Shown here in pieces: positions 24,697-38,170 of a DNA stretch of 64,000 nucleotides (position 1 is the stretch's first letter; the number at the start of each line of letters is the position of its first letter). This DNA comes from Neelides folsomi (Eukaryota; Arthropoda; Collembola; Neelipleona; Neelidae): contig JAQGBZ010000202.1 in NCBI GenBank assembly GCA_034687125.1, forward strand, positions 51,233-115,232. The letters run 5' to 3'. A program made the position numbers and the translations under genes. The notes under the pieces are model-generated. The model was not told the DNA's origin. It did not search any database and saw nothing but the letters and a program-made list of their open reading frames with translations.

Positions 24697-26307
24697 GAAC
24701 GGAAAATATTGTTCAATTAATTTTGATGGTGGGGATGAGCGTGGAATTGTAAATTTTAAAGCGCTTGCTTGACCCATTTCCTATAATAATAAGGAAATTG
24801 ATAATTAAGAAATATTGTTTCTCCCATCGTGTAATGACTACCTACTAACTTTAAGATTAATTTTACAATCAGTCATTTCAGATTAAGAAAAAGATCGTTT
24901 CTTATTCAATTATTAAATGAATATTAGATGGTGGCGTTATATTGAATACTTATAAGAACAAATACATAATGTGAAATGTATATCTTTACAATTGCAGCCC
25001 TTTAACGTTGCAACATTAATATAATCTGCAAGATGAATTCTTCGTGAAGTTAAAGTTCAATTCTTGTAAATATCAACACAAAGTTCATAAAATGTAATAA
25101 CTTGAGCTAATATGTTAAAGTTATAAGATATAACAAGATAGGCAATATAATATTTAAAACCAAAGTTTTACAAAATATCCAAGTTATCTGTAAAAGTAGG
25201 TTCTATTGTAAAACCAAAAGTATTATATAGCTCGTTGGGACAGATCTCTGAAGAACAACTGTTTTGTATCAAATACTTAATAATTATACTCGTATTTGTA
25301 CATTCTTTAAACTAAAGAAAACTATAATTGGGTAATTAATTAATAATAGTAGTGATAATTAACACTAATTTAGAATAATTGTTATTTAGAACAATATGGC
25401 TTAAACTTTAATTAAATAACTATCCAATAATGGGTATTTTACCTTTTTAGCTTTTTTAAATTTTACTTGATCAATTTATTATAAAATTAATAAACTATTT
25501 GCGCAAAGCCATATTAATAACAAATAATTATTAAAAATTTAGTTAAAGCTGATGCCTTTGCATGGTGTTAACTAACGTAGATAAGTTATAAGATATAAGG
25601 AACACATTTAAGATGCCAAACTTTTAAATAGTTAATCTCTAAATACAAATTAATTGTTAATTCATACAAGTAGATTAAGTTTGAATAAATAATAATTACA
25701 TAACTATATATTTACATAATTTTACGCAACCGAATTCAAGAATGTGAAGTGAAATATCCATTAAACATTATTAATATTTAGGTAAAATGAAGCTCATTGG
25801 GATTTTCGTGCTCATTTAAAATAAAACCAAACTCAACAATAACCTCTTCAATTAATAACTAACAATGATCTACGATTTATTCAAAACCTAATTTGTAAAT
25901 TAATTAATTTTATCTAAATAAGTATGTGTAAGATCATTGTTGTTGAAAATGATTAGAAATAAATATTGAAATGAACGCTTTATTACATTTTTGAGCATCT
26001 CTGGTAGAAATACAAAAAATAAGATCTACAATATAAGAAAAGATGAAAAAGGTTAATTTTTACAATTGATCATATTTTAACTAATATAATTTACAGGTAG
26101 AGTTTAATTAAATTTTAACTTTAACAATTTCCAAATTAATTTCTAACAATATATATTTATATATGATTCGCATTAATCGATTTATTATAATAGAATATCT
26201 CGAGTCATAAAGGGTATTTAAAAGGTAATGGAAGGGACTAGGAAGTCAGGAGAGAGTTAGTTGGATATTTAATTGATTAACATGGAATAAGATTTTATAA
26301 TGGGATT
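24697..26307. other. Convergent 3' flanks of stomatin and HP1
   Basis: Very AT-rich sequence with no coding signal. A minus-strand AATAAA (TTTATT at 26181-26186), about 120 bp beyond the HP1 stop, is a likely HP1 poly(A) signal. No clear element or RNA gene was seen. Confidence 0.5.
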
Positions 26308-27128
<821 letters not shown>

Positions 27129-28278
27129 CTTCACTCGATTTTGTAAGAATCCCTTGTTTCCTTCAATGAGTGAAAGTGAAAATTTCATAATTAATAAAAT
27201 TTCATAATTGTTATAAAATTTCATAATTTATAAAATTTGCCATGAAATGAATGACTTACAATGAACTGGTTGACTCAAGGCCCAATTAGTCAAATGGTCA
27301 GTACGGTTGTAGTACAAGTTTACAATTTTTGGCCCGGCCAGACAATTGGGAAAATGAAAGCTGTCAGACGAAGTTTTTCTTTTTTACAACGAAAAAGAGC
27401 AAACGAACACGCGATTAAAAATGCGCCCTTGTTTAAAATTTGAATAAATTTTAGTTGATCCGGGCACGAAATATTAAATTCATTTGGCTCTAAGCAAAAT
27501 GATTAAATTAGATTTGCACCAATTTTAACAAAATAATTTAAAATAAAATAAAGGCACTCAAATATTTGAAAATCAATTTTATTTCTTTTGAGATTTTATA
27601 ACAATTTATCTTCACAAGGGCTAGATGTCTATAATTCTCTATTATGTTTATAAAATTACAATGATATATCTCCACAAGACATAAGTATTTATGTAAAACT
27701 CTCTAATACCATATTTATGTATATGTGTAGAAACGACCGACTTTATTTTGCATATAAGCAAAGAGATTGAAAAATTTTTCATGCATAAACTATATAGTTC
27801 TTTGTCTATTTATTTGAATAGATAAAGTAAATCAAGATACGAGTCAATATTGAATCCGATCACATAGTCAATGTGATTGTAAATTCAATCTTAATACTGA
27901 CTTTCCATAAAAAGATACGCCACAGAATATTTATTACTCTACATGTTCTACATACAAAGATATAAGACATACTACTTCCTCGCATTAGATATAAAAACTA
28001 AAATGTTTCGAATAAAATCTCATATTGCAAACAAGGATTTCAAATTAAATATAATTTTGATATTTTCTTTGTTCCCCTCTGGGCAATGTAGTTTATTTAG
28101 TATGTATAATGTACCAGACACGTACACTTTCAATCCACATACTATAATAGAATACATGAAGATAAATTTTGATTCGGATAATATAATATTTTTGATTGTG
28201 TTTCTGCGAAGGATGGGAATTGTCAAAGGTCGTGTGTATCAGAAGTCCAATTCAATTTCTCTCAGCTCGCATAATATT
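27129..28278. other. Intergenic between HP1 and the unknown minus-strand gene
   Basis: About 1.15 kb of AT-rich sequence, holding the HP1 promoter on its left side and the 3' flank of the next minus-strand gene on its right. A plus-strand ORF beginning at 27943 runs into the last exon of that gene and is its antisense shadow, so it is not called. Confidence 0.5.
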
Positions 28279-31200
28279 TTATCTCTTCGGTCGCCAAGCA
28301 AAGACAACTTTTCTGAATGGGAGCGAAAGGATGCAACCAGTGTCGGTGTGAACTGTAAGAGAGTCCCGAAGTTCATCCAACTCTTTCACTGCCACAATCC
28401 CAACATGACCCGTCGGAAGAATGACCTTTGCATAACGTGAAGTTCTAAGATCTGCCACACGACGAGGAAGAAAAGGAGATCCGAGTCCTTCGTCCCGATA
28501 ATCCGATTCATCTAAAAATAATAATTGTTTTATTGATCAACAAGAATAAAAGTCATTTTGTAAATAAAACCATTTATAAAGAAGATTCACTCAGTAAAAA
28601 AATATTCAAAAATACAAACCCACTACGTGTATTAATAATACTAAAATAGGTACATTATAAATATTACAAAAGTATTGTCGATATTATGATATTTATCTAT
28701 CTCCAATTCGTGTATAAGAGTCTTAAAGATTTGCTTTCCTTTTTCGGTCTCGGCTCTTCAATCCAAACAGGATAATCGATTTCCCATACAAACTTTCCGA
28801 GCATTTCTTAACGCATTTATACAATTTATGCCTTTGTATCTCTGTCTATTCTACGGTGGATATACAAGGCTATAAATTATTTAGATGTATATCTCAGAAT
28901 CCTCTTGGCATGAAAGAGAAGTTTATCGAAAGTATTTCAAACCCTCTGTTTCCATCAGCCATTCTTTCTTTATTTCTTTCGGGACTTTCGCTTTTGTTTT
29001 AAATGAAATAACTTTGGTTGTTCGAAATAAACGATTTTTCTTATAAATCAATTACAAAAGATTTCCAATTTAGTATTACAAAAAAATATTACAAGAGTCT
29101 GAGTGAATGAATGTGATTCATTTATCAAGATTTCAGGCTTTAATAATTTGTTTAAACATTAATATTTGTTAAAATAGGAATTCGAGATTATTTCCTTCTC
29201 TCACTCACATGCTCTCCCATTCAGTCCAGTCGTTTCTGTCTGCTGGGACTGCCAGGTACCAAAGTTGGTAAATGGAGAAAACGCATACATTCTGACGTTA
29301 TCAAAGCAGGGAATTCGAATTCACTATTTCACTTTTATCTGGATTAGGAAACATTTTGACACTCTCTCTAATTGAATTTAAAAATTGATCCACAATTCGG
29401 TAAGTGACTCTTAAGAAAATTGGTTTTTCTTTTAAGCTCACCCAAAACTTGTCTAAAGTTTACAAGGAAGGAACAAATTCATTCCTCTTTTCATCGCCGA
29501 CATTGCAATTTACATAAAAGATACTATTTTTATATCAAGAAGATTTACAACTGCGACTGGCCTATTTCACCAATTTTTTATTTCTCCATTTATAAATACA
29601 TAATATAGTGCATGTTTAAAAGCATTATTAAAATAAAAGTATTGATCCGCGAATCATTAATCATTTAAGCCAGACAAGGGTAATTGGAAAATGTTCCAGT
29701 TTTCGACAACTACACTACAACTTTAACCTTATACCTAATAACCTTATACAAACTTTATCTGGTAATATTTTTTACAAACTTTGGGTTAGTGTATAAATGA
29801 TAATTTCCAAATGAAAACTTCATATATTTTCAAAATTGTTTCAAATTATAGCAATACTTTATACATGCAAATCAAGATATAAATTCATAAAAATGTAAAT
29901 CAATATAAATTCATAAATAAATTATATACCAATAAGAATTGGTTGTGAAGTTGATCGTCGGGCTGAACCATATCCAGAAGTTCTTGAAGAACCCTGATAT
30001 CCAAAATTCTGTGGTTTGTAAGAAGATCTTGGAAAGGAAGAGCCGTAATCCTCAGTTAGTAAAAGGTCGATTGAAGATCTTAAACAACGTTCGCTCTCGT
30101 CAATTAGAGAAGAAGTCTCGTCGTCACTTAAAGACATTTTCCTCCCCAACTTTTTCCCTGTCTTTCCTCCTGTCGAGTAACTTCTCCCGCCCCGTACTTT
30201 GAAGCTCTCAGGGGGCGGAGGGAGCAAAAGAGGTGAAGTGAGGTCAGGAAGGGAAGAACGAAAACTTGGAGCTCGCCAACAACGTCGCCCGCTTTCAACA
30301 TTCGACCCAAATGGAACGTTTAAAGAAGACGTGGAGATTTGATGGGTTACTCCAGCCAAATATCCTTTCGTATGAGAGCTACCTGTAATAAAATAAAAAT
30401 TTATCATGAAATTATGATAGACAAAAACAAAGATTTTATTTTTCGAAATCTTATAGATGGATGTCTATGAATGGTAAGTGTACCATATAATATGAGTACA
30501 GAGTACAGATATTTATTTGTTTATGTGTTCTGTGGACCATATCCTTATGTATTCTTTTTATCTCATATCCCAAGTGTTTTTGTATAATATATCTATTTAC
30601 TATTGAAATTGAACAGAGGGAATGGGGAAGATCGATAAAGCTTATCGTTGGGTTCAAGAATACGTGTATTAAGTTGTATAAGTTGTAAGCAATTTGTTCC
30701 GAATTCATTTCAAGTCAAACCACGCGGAGAATCTCTCCGTATGTGCCTTCGCCCTACTCCGCAGTCCGCACATATGTGATGAAGTAGAGGAAAGCTAATA
30801 AAAATGAACTAGAGGACTTGAGTGCTCGTAAAAGTAAAAAACGAAATGGAAATTGAAGCTTAAATGAAGTCATCCATGGTCATGGTTGAGGATTAATATA
30901 AGGAGATTTCCCAACTTTACCCCCCGCTTATTTATTCATAGGAGTGAAAAAGGAGAAAGCGAACAATATGGAAAATGTCTATTTGGAACATTCCCTCAGG
31001 ATTATTAGGATTCTAAAAACGCTCAAAGTATGTTTATATCAACGCTTAAAGTATCTCTATATCAACGCTAATAATAAAAGGTTATTTGGAATTTGGATCC
31101 TTAGAGCGAGAAGTTGGAAAGAACAAGGAAATGATTTTACTTGTGAATGACGTGGTCCTTTCCCTTGCAGAGAGGAAAACACTTGAGCTGGTTTCTTCAG

Positions 31201-33491
31201 GGAAGACGAGAGTTGACTCTGAAGAGTCGAATCGGTTCAAATTCCTGGAGAGGTTCCGCGTTCTGTACAGCGAGCTGGGCTTTAGAAATTGGGAAGAACA
31301 GGCGAGGACGTTGTCCTGAAATCCAAACCATTTGTTTAATAACAAGAAAGGCGGATGACCTCATCGACTTCCCAACTTGGTTATATAACTCCCATCTACT
31401 ACTACTGCTTTTGTATACTATGTATAATATAATGAGCTTCCGAGTGCCGAGTGTGGTGATTTTGATAAAGAACGGCCATGGGTAATAACACTATCTGGAA
31501 AGGGGGAACTGGGGAAAGTGGGAAGTCGATTGATGATGGACAGGGCCAATGGGGCACTAATGAAAGGAAGGCTTTCGCAATTATCTTTTATACTTTTTTC
31601 AAACATAAAGGAAGGTTCGGCGAAATGGAGGAAATGCCCTTTCAAACTTTTCCCTCAGCGTAGAAAGTTATGGGATATAATTGGTTAACATATTCAACTC
31701 AGGTTCTCACTCCGCACTTCGTGATGAGAGAGAGAGAAATAACTAGGTATTAAATATAATGTTCTTCACATTCCTTCACTTGATTCTGTTACTGTTTCGA
31801 TCATTCGATAAGAAAATTAGGAAATGCCATTATACCCTATTTAGCTATTTATTAGGCTTATAAAATATTTAATGTAGTTTTAATATAACATTAATTTCGT
31901 AAAATAGTAATGATATAATGAATCATAATTATACTTATTAAATTAATAAGTTTAAATTAGTAAATACATTTAATATTAAGCAGCTGTAATAGGTAAGTCT
32001 AATTAAGTATACCATACTACATAAGCTATACTGTATACAGTTTTATTCTGTTCATATCATAATATTTATCAAGTTATGAGAATAATGCTAATTGGCTCCA
32101 TCATCCATCATTAATTCAAGTACTGAAGAGGTACTCAATTATTAATAATTATACAAGTTTCAGAGACATACACTTTAATGTTAATACCTACAGACTATAA
32201 AAATACTTTATTAAACGGTTTTAACTATGTGTATGTAAGTATTAGTAATGCAAGTGTCTGGAAATATTTATTATCATTGGTAAGTTTATGATATTGAATC
32301 ACACCTAATATCTACGAAAATGATAAATGAGAAGGATTCAATTGACTAAACTTTGGAGTTTAATTTAGTTAGTAGCGGATATGATTTGGTTTTAGTGCCC
32401 GGAAAGACGAATGAGTAGCGAATTTGCGAATTATATTTAAAGTTCATGAAGGTGGAAAAAGTTCCATTTGGAAAGTGCCGTGAGGCGCGGATGGTTTTCA
32501 TATCCAGTGTAAGAGAAAAGGGAAAAATATGACTCGGGAGAGTTGGAGAGACTTCTACTTAATTTAACCTCCCAATTTCCCTGTCAGCACCAGACACATG
32601 AATAAAAGAGTACGAGGGAGATGAAAAAGAAACTTCAAACTGTATCTCTCCCAATCCTAATGTAAATACATAGGAACTCCTCCTCACCTGACTCGTAAAC
32701 TTGGAGACTCTTGGAGAAAAAGGAAATTCGTCCTGCCTTTCCAACCCACTTCTCCCAAAATCCCCAATTTTCACTTTCGAGGGTAAAAGTGTGAGTTCGC
32801 TCTTCCAATTAAGTCTCTTTCCTCCCAAGATCTTCTTCTTCTTATTCCCTCGACTCGCCGGACCAAATCCTTTTTCCAGAGCTGTAATGTCGGTCTGAAC
32901 GGCTGAGCTCATCCGACCGTCTTCTTCCTCCTCGTCCTCGAAAGCTTCAAACTCGGAGTCTTTAAGCTCAGTCACCCGGACAAAGTGCGGAGTGTCGGAA
33001 GGGAGATCATCGGCTTCTTCGGGTAATAAAATCAATTCGATGTCATCGACAACTGCTTCCGAAGAAAGTGTATCTTCCTCTTCATCTTCTTCACATTCAA
33101 GATCTTCGCATTCAAGACCTTCGTCTTGTACCGAGATTTCTTCTAATTCATAATCTTGTTCAATTCCTTCTTCAGGGTCTTCAATTTCTTGAGGGGTTTC
33201 AGACGGAGCTTCAGGTGTTGATTCCCCGCTTGAACTTTCTTTTGCTTCTTTCTTCGCCTCGAAGGGATCGCAAGCAGGGAAATCAAAAGTGTCCGAATTT
33301 CTTTTTGTTTTGTTTCGCTCGTCTGGGGAAAGTTCTGTCTCGGCCGATGAAGAAATTTGATTGTCATTGTCGATGTGACTTTCTTCTTGGTTTTCTTGGT
33401 TTTGTTGGTCTTGGGGCGGAGTTGTTATTTGTTGGGTCACCTCCTCCACTTCCTCCTTCGATTCCTTCCACTCCGTGTCAGTCAGAGACAT
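28279..33491 (-). CDS. Unrecognised four-exon gene, acidic N-terminus, 554 aa
   Basis: Exons on minus: 33491-32688, 31315-31141, 30382-29930, 28511-28279. Phases agree at each join (0, 1, 1) and donors and acceptors are canonical, which is the main evidence. Start: first in-frame ATG (MSLTDTEWKESKEE). Residues 1-100 are Gln/Glu/Ser-rich; about 100-230 are strongly acidic with long Glu/Asp runs; about 230-268 are basic (GNKKKKILGGKRLNWK). Exons 2 and 3 are Ser/Arg-rich, with PPPPESF and several RSxS-like sites suggesting phosphorylation. The last exon is the most ordered part (RYAKVILPTGHVGIVAV...FAWRPKR). No signal peptide or membrane span. I do not know the family; a disordered adaptor or cytoskeletal or nuclear protein would fit. 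More 5' exons are possible. Confidence 0.72.
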
Positions 33492-35193
33492 TTGGGAACG
33501 GAAGTGATACGGAGTTGACTCAAGGATTCCACTTTTGAATAAACGGAGCCGATTCCGGTATTTTATTAAATCTGAAGGTAAATGTTTAACCACCTAGCTG
33601 GAGATCGATGGGTGTGTTTTTGTGCGTGAATAAGATTTAAATTGAATGGATTGATGGGTCTCTCTGCCCCGTCCCGACTTCAGTCACTGACTGCATGGGA
33701 GATGGTGAACGTGGAAGGTTCGGAGCCGCTGCGCCGCCCCCAAATCGCCCTGGAGACCCCCACCCGGGTATCGAGCTTCCCCACCCGAATCACCTCGCAT
33801 CCCGCTGGTTCACCTACGATAATTCGTTCCTTAATTGCAAGGACCCCGTTGGTTCATCATACCCCGGGCGGCTCACTCCACCGAGAAATTAACCGAGTTC
33901 CGCCGGTCCTCCTCCATATTTCACGGCATAATGGAGATGGAATTTTGATGAGGGTGGCGTGAAAACACTAGGCTTCTTCCACTACGGATATCTCCCGGAT
34001 GGAATTAGATGAGATCCTCATCCGATTACCGCAATTACCACAATGTAATTTCCGTGTCCTTCTAAATTGTCTAATAATTTTAACTTTTTAATTACTTACA
34101 AGGTAGGGTGGAAAATGAACCATTACTCTTCAGCCTATAATTACATGTATGATTCAATTGTGAATTAATCAAGGCTGAGACTTGTCTTCACATTTTCACA
34201 ACCTCATCTCAAGGATTTTCCATGTATGAAAAATCATATTATACATACTACGATTCTCGCACATCTTTATAATCAGTTTATTTTAATGAAGTCATTATAT
34301 AATTTTATCACTCGTAATCGTAATACTGAAATTATATAAATTTTACAATATATACTTTCTGAATTGTATCTGCTCAGCTTGTTTTATAAAGAAATAAGAA
34401 ACGGCAGAAATCCTAAATCCCAAAAAGGTATCGGAGACGAAAAGTTCCATTCGACTATTCTAGCATTATGAAGCTCGCGCAAAAAGTTAAACTTTGCCGA
34501 TTTGTTTCGTCTTGGGAATTCGAAAATAGGAATTTTTGATCATTTGACATTTGAAGAAAATAATAAGCAGTAAAATGTTTAACTCTTCAACTAACTCAGA
34601 ATTTAATACATTTAAGGTATTTATTTAATACTACATAAAAATATAAACTTTATTACTATTTCCACTCAAATTAAAGATGGACTGTAGATTTCATTAAATT
34701 GACTTAAATAATATCATTTATTTTATTAAATAACAAAAATAATAAACTTCACATGGACTTTTTATCTTGAAAGGTTCAAATCGTTGAGTATTGAATGCTG
34801 AATTGTCATCGAAAGAAAAATTCAATTGATATCAATTTGTAAGTGTTCATTTCTCCCGATATTCCCAAACAAACATTGTTTATCAGTTTTTCCTATCTTT
34901 TCATTATTTATTCACACATTGATATAAAGCCACTTAAGTTCAGTTATTGAAATTAAATATTTAGAGGAACAAGGAGGCAATTACCTACTCCTATTTTAAA
35001 CTTTTTGGATTTGTTTAGAATTATGATAGTAATAAAAAATTTTTAATTGGAACACATTTTAATTTTATTGATTCTCTTATACAAGTACGGACACAGTTAT
35101 AATTATAATTCTTATAAGGATTATAATGGTATTTTAATTAAATGATCTATTTGATTGATTTTGTCAATTTATTTAGATTTGAGTTCAATTAAA
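33492..35193. promoter_or_regulatory. Divergent intergenic region with a GC-rich block
   Basis: Lies between the starts of the unknown minus-strand gene (33491) and TMEM135 (35194). The part at about 33640-33960 is much richer in G and C than the surroundings and is open in two plus-strand frames that resemble nothing known. Its place just upstream of the minus-strand start fits a promoter or 5' UTR block. The rest is AT-rich and featureless. Confidence 0.45.
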
Positions 35194-37167
35194 ATGGCAC
35201 CGGCAGTTAGCAAATTGACACCTTTACCATTCAATTGTTACGAGCTTGGACACACCTGGACTCCTCATTGTTCAAGAGCTGCATATGATCTTGGGATTTT
35301 CTGTTTCAGAGAAAGTTTAAAAATTTACACATCTGTATATGTGGTAAGTGTTTAAATACATAGGTTAATACATATTTCACTATTAACAATAATATTAATT
35401 AACATTTGTTTTTCAAAGTTTTCCTTGCTTGCTACGAGGAGGATACCAAGGAATGGCGAAGACATCAAGAAGCTACTTATTAACATTCTCCGCTCATCCA
35501 CTTTCCTCAGCGCTAATGGAGTTATGTTCATTCATTTTTTCTGCCTCATTAGGAAGATTTTGGGTTCCTTTAATTTCTACACGATTGGATATATCCCTAC
35601 GTTTCTTGCTGCATATGTTGCAATTCAATTTGAAAAACACCAGAGACGACCACTCCTTGCCCTTTACGTTGCAAATGTAGCTTCAGAAACAATTTTCCGA
35701 ATGATGAGGACAAGGTATTTAATTTATATATTTTATAATATTATTTTACATTACTAATACAAATGAATTCAGCCAAAATTCAATTCTCTTTAGAATCTAA
35801 ACATTTAACTCTGGAAAATTGTAAAGCTCGAAATTAATTTTTCAGAGGAATTGTCAAAAACATTAAGAATTTTGATGTTTTTCTATTTTGCTCATCTGCC
35901 ACAACGATTTTATACTACATGAAAAAAGGAATTAAAAGGAATGACATTGTCGATTCTATTATGAGGTAATAAATTAATTAATAATATTATCGAAAATTCT
36001 AATTATTTGATTTAATGATAAAATAATTGAATAAATTAAAGAAAAATTGTTGGACCGGAAGAGTTTTTGAAAAAGGACTGCAGTCATATTCGAGAAAGAG
36101 GAATTGAAAGAATTTTTGAAACGAGAGAAGACATCAATGTCGCTGCTGCTGGAATTGACATGGATCAAATTGAAAGGCCCGAAGGCAATGCACAAAACGG
36201 AGTTCCTCGTACCAACGAAACTTACCGAATGCGATTCGTCCGATTTGTTTTCTGGATGCACAAAGCAGTGGAAGACATCGCTTGCCACCTCGAGCGAATG
36301 GTCAATGCAGTGAATGAAGGGAAAACTCACGACACTTGTCCTCATCTCAATCCTTGTCTAGAGTATTGGCTCCAAGGATTCTGGACTCGTTTCCTCACAG
36401 GATTTGGAATTCAAGGAGCACTTCAAACTTTCCTTAATCTTAAAGCCCTTTTATCGGGCAAAGGCCAAAGGAGCAAATTTGGAGATTTTATGAAGACGTC
36501 CCTTAAGAGTGGCCTTGGGCTCAGTTCCATGTGTTTTTTCTTTCGTCTCTTGTCATGTTCTTTTCGATGGCTTCAAGGGTCAGATTCACCCAAAAATGCA
36601 ATTCCGTCTGGAATCTTTGCCTCTGTTCTTGGGTATACGCTCATCCGACCGCCACCAACACTTGGACTTTATCTTTTCTTCAAAGGACTCGAAACTGTGA
36701 TATCCGAGTCACACAAGTATGGTTAATTAAATTATTCATAGTTTAGTAATTTACATTATTAGGTTATTTAATATTTTAATTTTTAATTGGTTATATTTAA
36801 TAGGACAAAAAATTGGAAAATCATCAATTGGATTGACTCATTATGGGGAGGCGGATGGTGTCTTTTATATGCAGCTTCAACCGCAATGCTTTTTCATGCT
36901 GGAATGCTCGAACCACAAAATTTGAAGCCTTCATATTTCCATTTCTTATCTCGAGTGACTGGACGGAAGTTGTATGACATCAACAGACACCTTTTTGCAG
37001 TTTATGGGACAAATTCAAATGCTTTGATGAAAAACTTTTGGCCCAACTTCGATTTAAGGTTTGTTTCCCCTTACATGAAGATTCTTTTGGAAGACAGAGC
37101 TGTTTTGGGAAAAGGAAATGAATTCATGAGCGAACTCACACTCAAATTCCTTCCTGGATATTCATAA
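35194..37167 (+). CDS. TMEM135: Transmembrane protein 135 homologue
   Basis: Exons: 35194-35343, 35419-35714, 35846-35965, 36042-36716, 36804-37167; 534 residues, in frame throughout. The N-terminus has the family signature (NCYELGHTWTPHC, cf. NCYEIGHTWHPSC in mammals), then ESLKIY, LRSSTFLSANG, AYVAIQFEKHQRRPLL and VANVASETIFRM. A cysteine-rich segment about residues 235-275 (DTCPHLNPC) precedes the second half, with several hydrophobic segments and the C-terminal block FHAGMLEPQNLKPSYFHFLS. TMEM135 family proteins are polytopic membrane proteins linked to peroxisomes, mitochondrial dynamics and fat storage; the exact activity is unsettled. This copy is longer than mammalian TMEM135 (about 458 aa), mainly through a longer middle (exon 4) with an acidic, charged insert. 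The ATG is the first one compatible with the conserved N-terminus. Confidence 0.93.
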
Positions 37168-38170
37168 GATTCTTTTTAATTCCTTTTACTTGAGTGTTTT
37201 GTTTTAAAGTCAGTCTTTTAATGCAACCAAATCCAAGTTGTTTTATTATCAATTTCTTAAAGCGATGAAAGTTATCACTGCAAAAATTACTTTATTTGTT
37301 ATTATGTATTTTATTATTGTACGAGAAAAGTTTTTACCTTGCATTATGATAAATCATTCTTTGTTTTCAATAATTTATTACATATGCATACAAATATGTC
37401 AATATGTTTTTTTAAATGCGTAATTATTGTAAATGCGTAATTGAAATTGAATTAGAGAACAACTTTGTGTATTTCGTGCTCCGAACTTACATTTTACAGA
37501 TTTATAGTAGAAATACTATTATTGTACATATTATTGTACAATAATATTGTACAATAATACATATTATTGTATAGGTAAATACATTTTGCAATATATCGTA
37601 TGTTTTATTGTAAAAAATTATGAATAATAATGCTAGTCGTTCAGATTATAATTTCTGCACATTTGTTTTAAAGATTTTAAGAAATGCCTACCAAAATGTA
37701 TTTATTTATTCTTGTGATTTGGAGTTTTAATTCAATTATTATACTCTATTCCATTTGAGAAGATTATTGAGATTTGAATCGGGCAATCGAATGTGATGTC
37801 ACCCGGAAATAATTTGTACAGGAAATAATATCGGTTTATTTGAATTTCTAATGACTTGTCAAGTAACATGATTCAATTCTCAATAATCTTCTCAAATGAA
37901 TTAGAGTATAGTTTATTAGTATTAATTTCATTAGATGAAAAATGCTCAACTGTTTAAATAAATAAACAAATAACAGTTTTCAAAGTCAATATTTTATTTC
38001 AACTGAACAATATTTCAGATATCATATAAAAAAATATAAAACGTTGTTATTACATAAATAGTTGAATGTAGAAAACGAGATCACAATTGAAAAATACAAA
38101 GCATAATATCATGAATGTACCAAAATAGTAGATTTTAACAATCGAGTATATTAATAAGAAATCAAATCAT
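37168..38170. other. Convergent 3' flanks of TMEM135 and GTF3C2
   Basis: AT-rich. It contains an AT palindrome at about 37517-37575 built from ATTGTACAAT units, a foldback element (37740-37910, listed separately), and a minus-strand AATAAA (TTTATT at 37993-37998) that could serve GTF3C2. No coding signal. Confidence 0.5.
37740..37910. mobile_element. Foldback element with 41-bp inverted arms
   Basis: Arms at 37740-37780 and 37870-37910 are inverted repeats with only a few mismatches (left arm starts TATACTCTATTCCATTTGAG). The spacer is about 90 bp and noncoding. Ends of this kind fit a TA-targeting MITE, but because the termini themselves are TATA the exact boundary is uncertain. It lies between two convergent genes. 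Confidence 0.6.

Noticed and set aside
27943-28440. 165-codon plus-strand ORF
   Set aside because: It is antisense to the last exon of the 554-aa minus-strand gene, whose frame fits three other exons by phase; the plus ORF resembles nothing.
32701-33538. Plus-strand ORFs rich in Leu, Phe and Pro
   Set aside because: They are reverse-complement shadows of the Glu/Asp-rich minus-strand exon, as their composition predicts.
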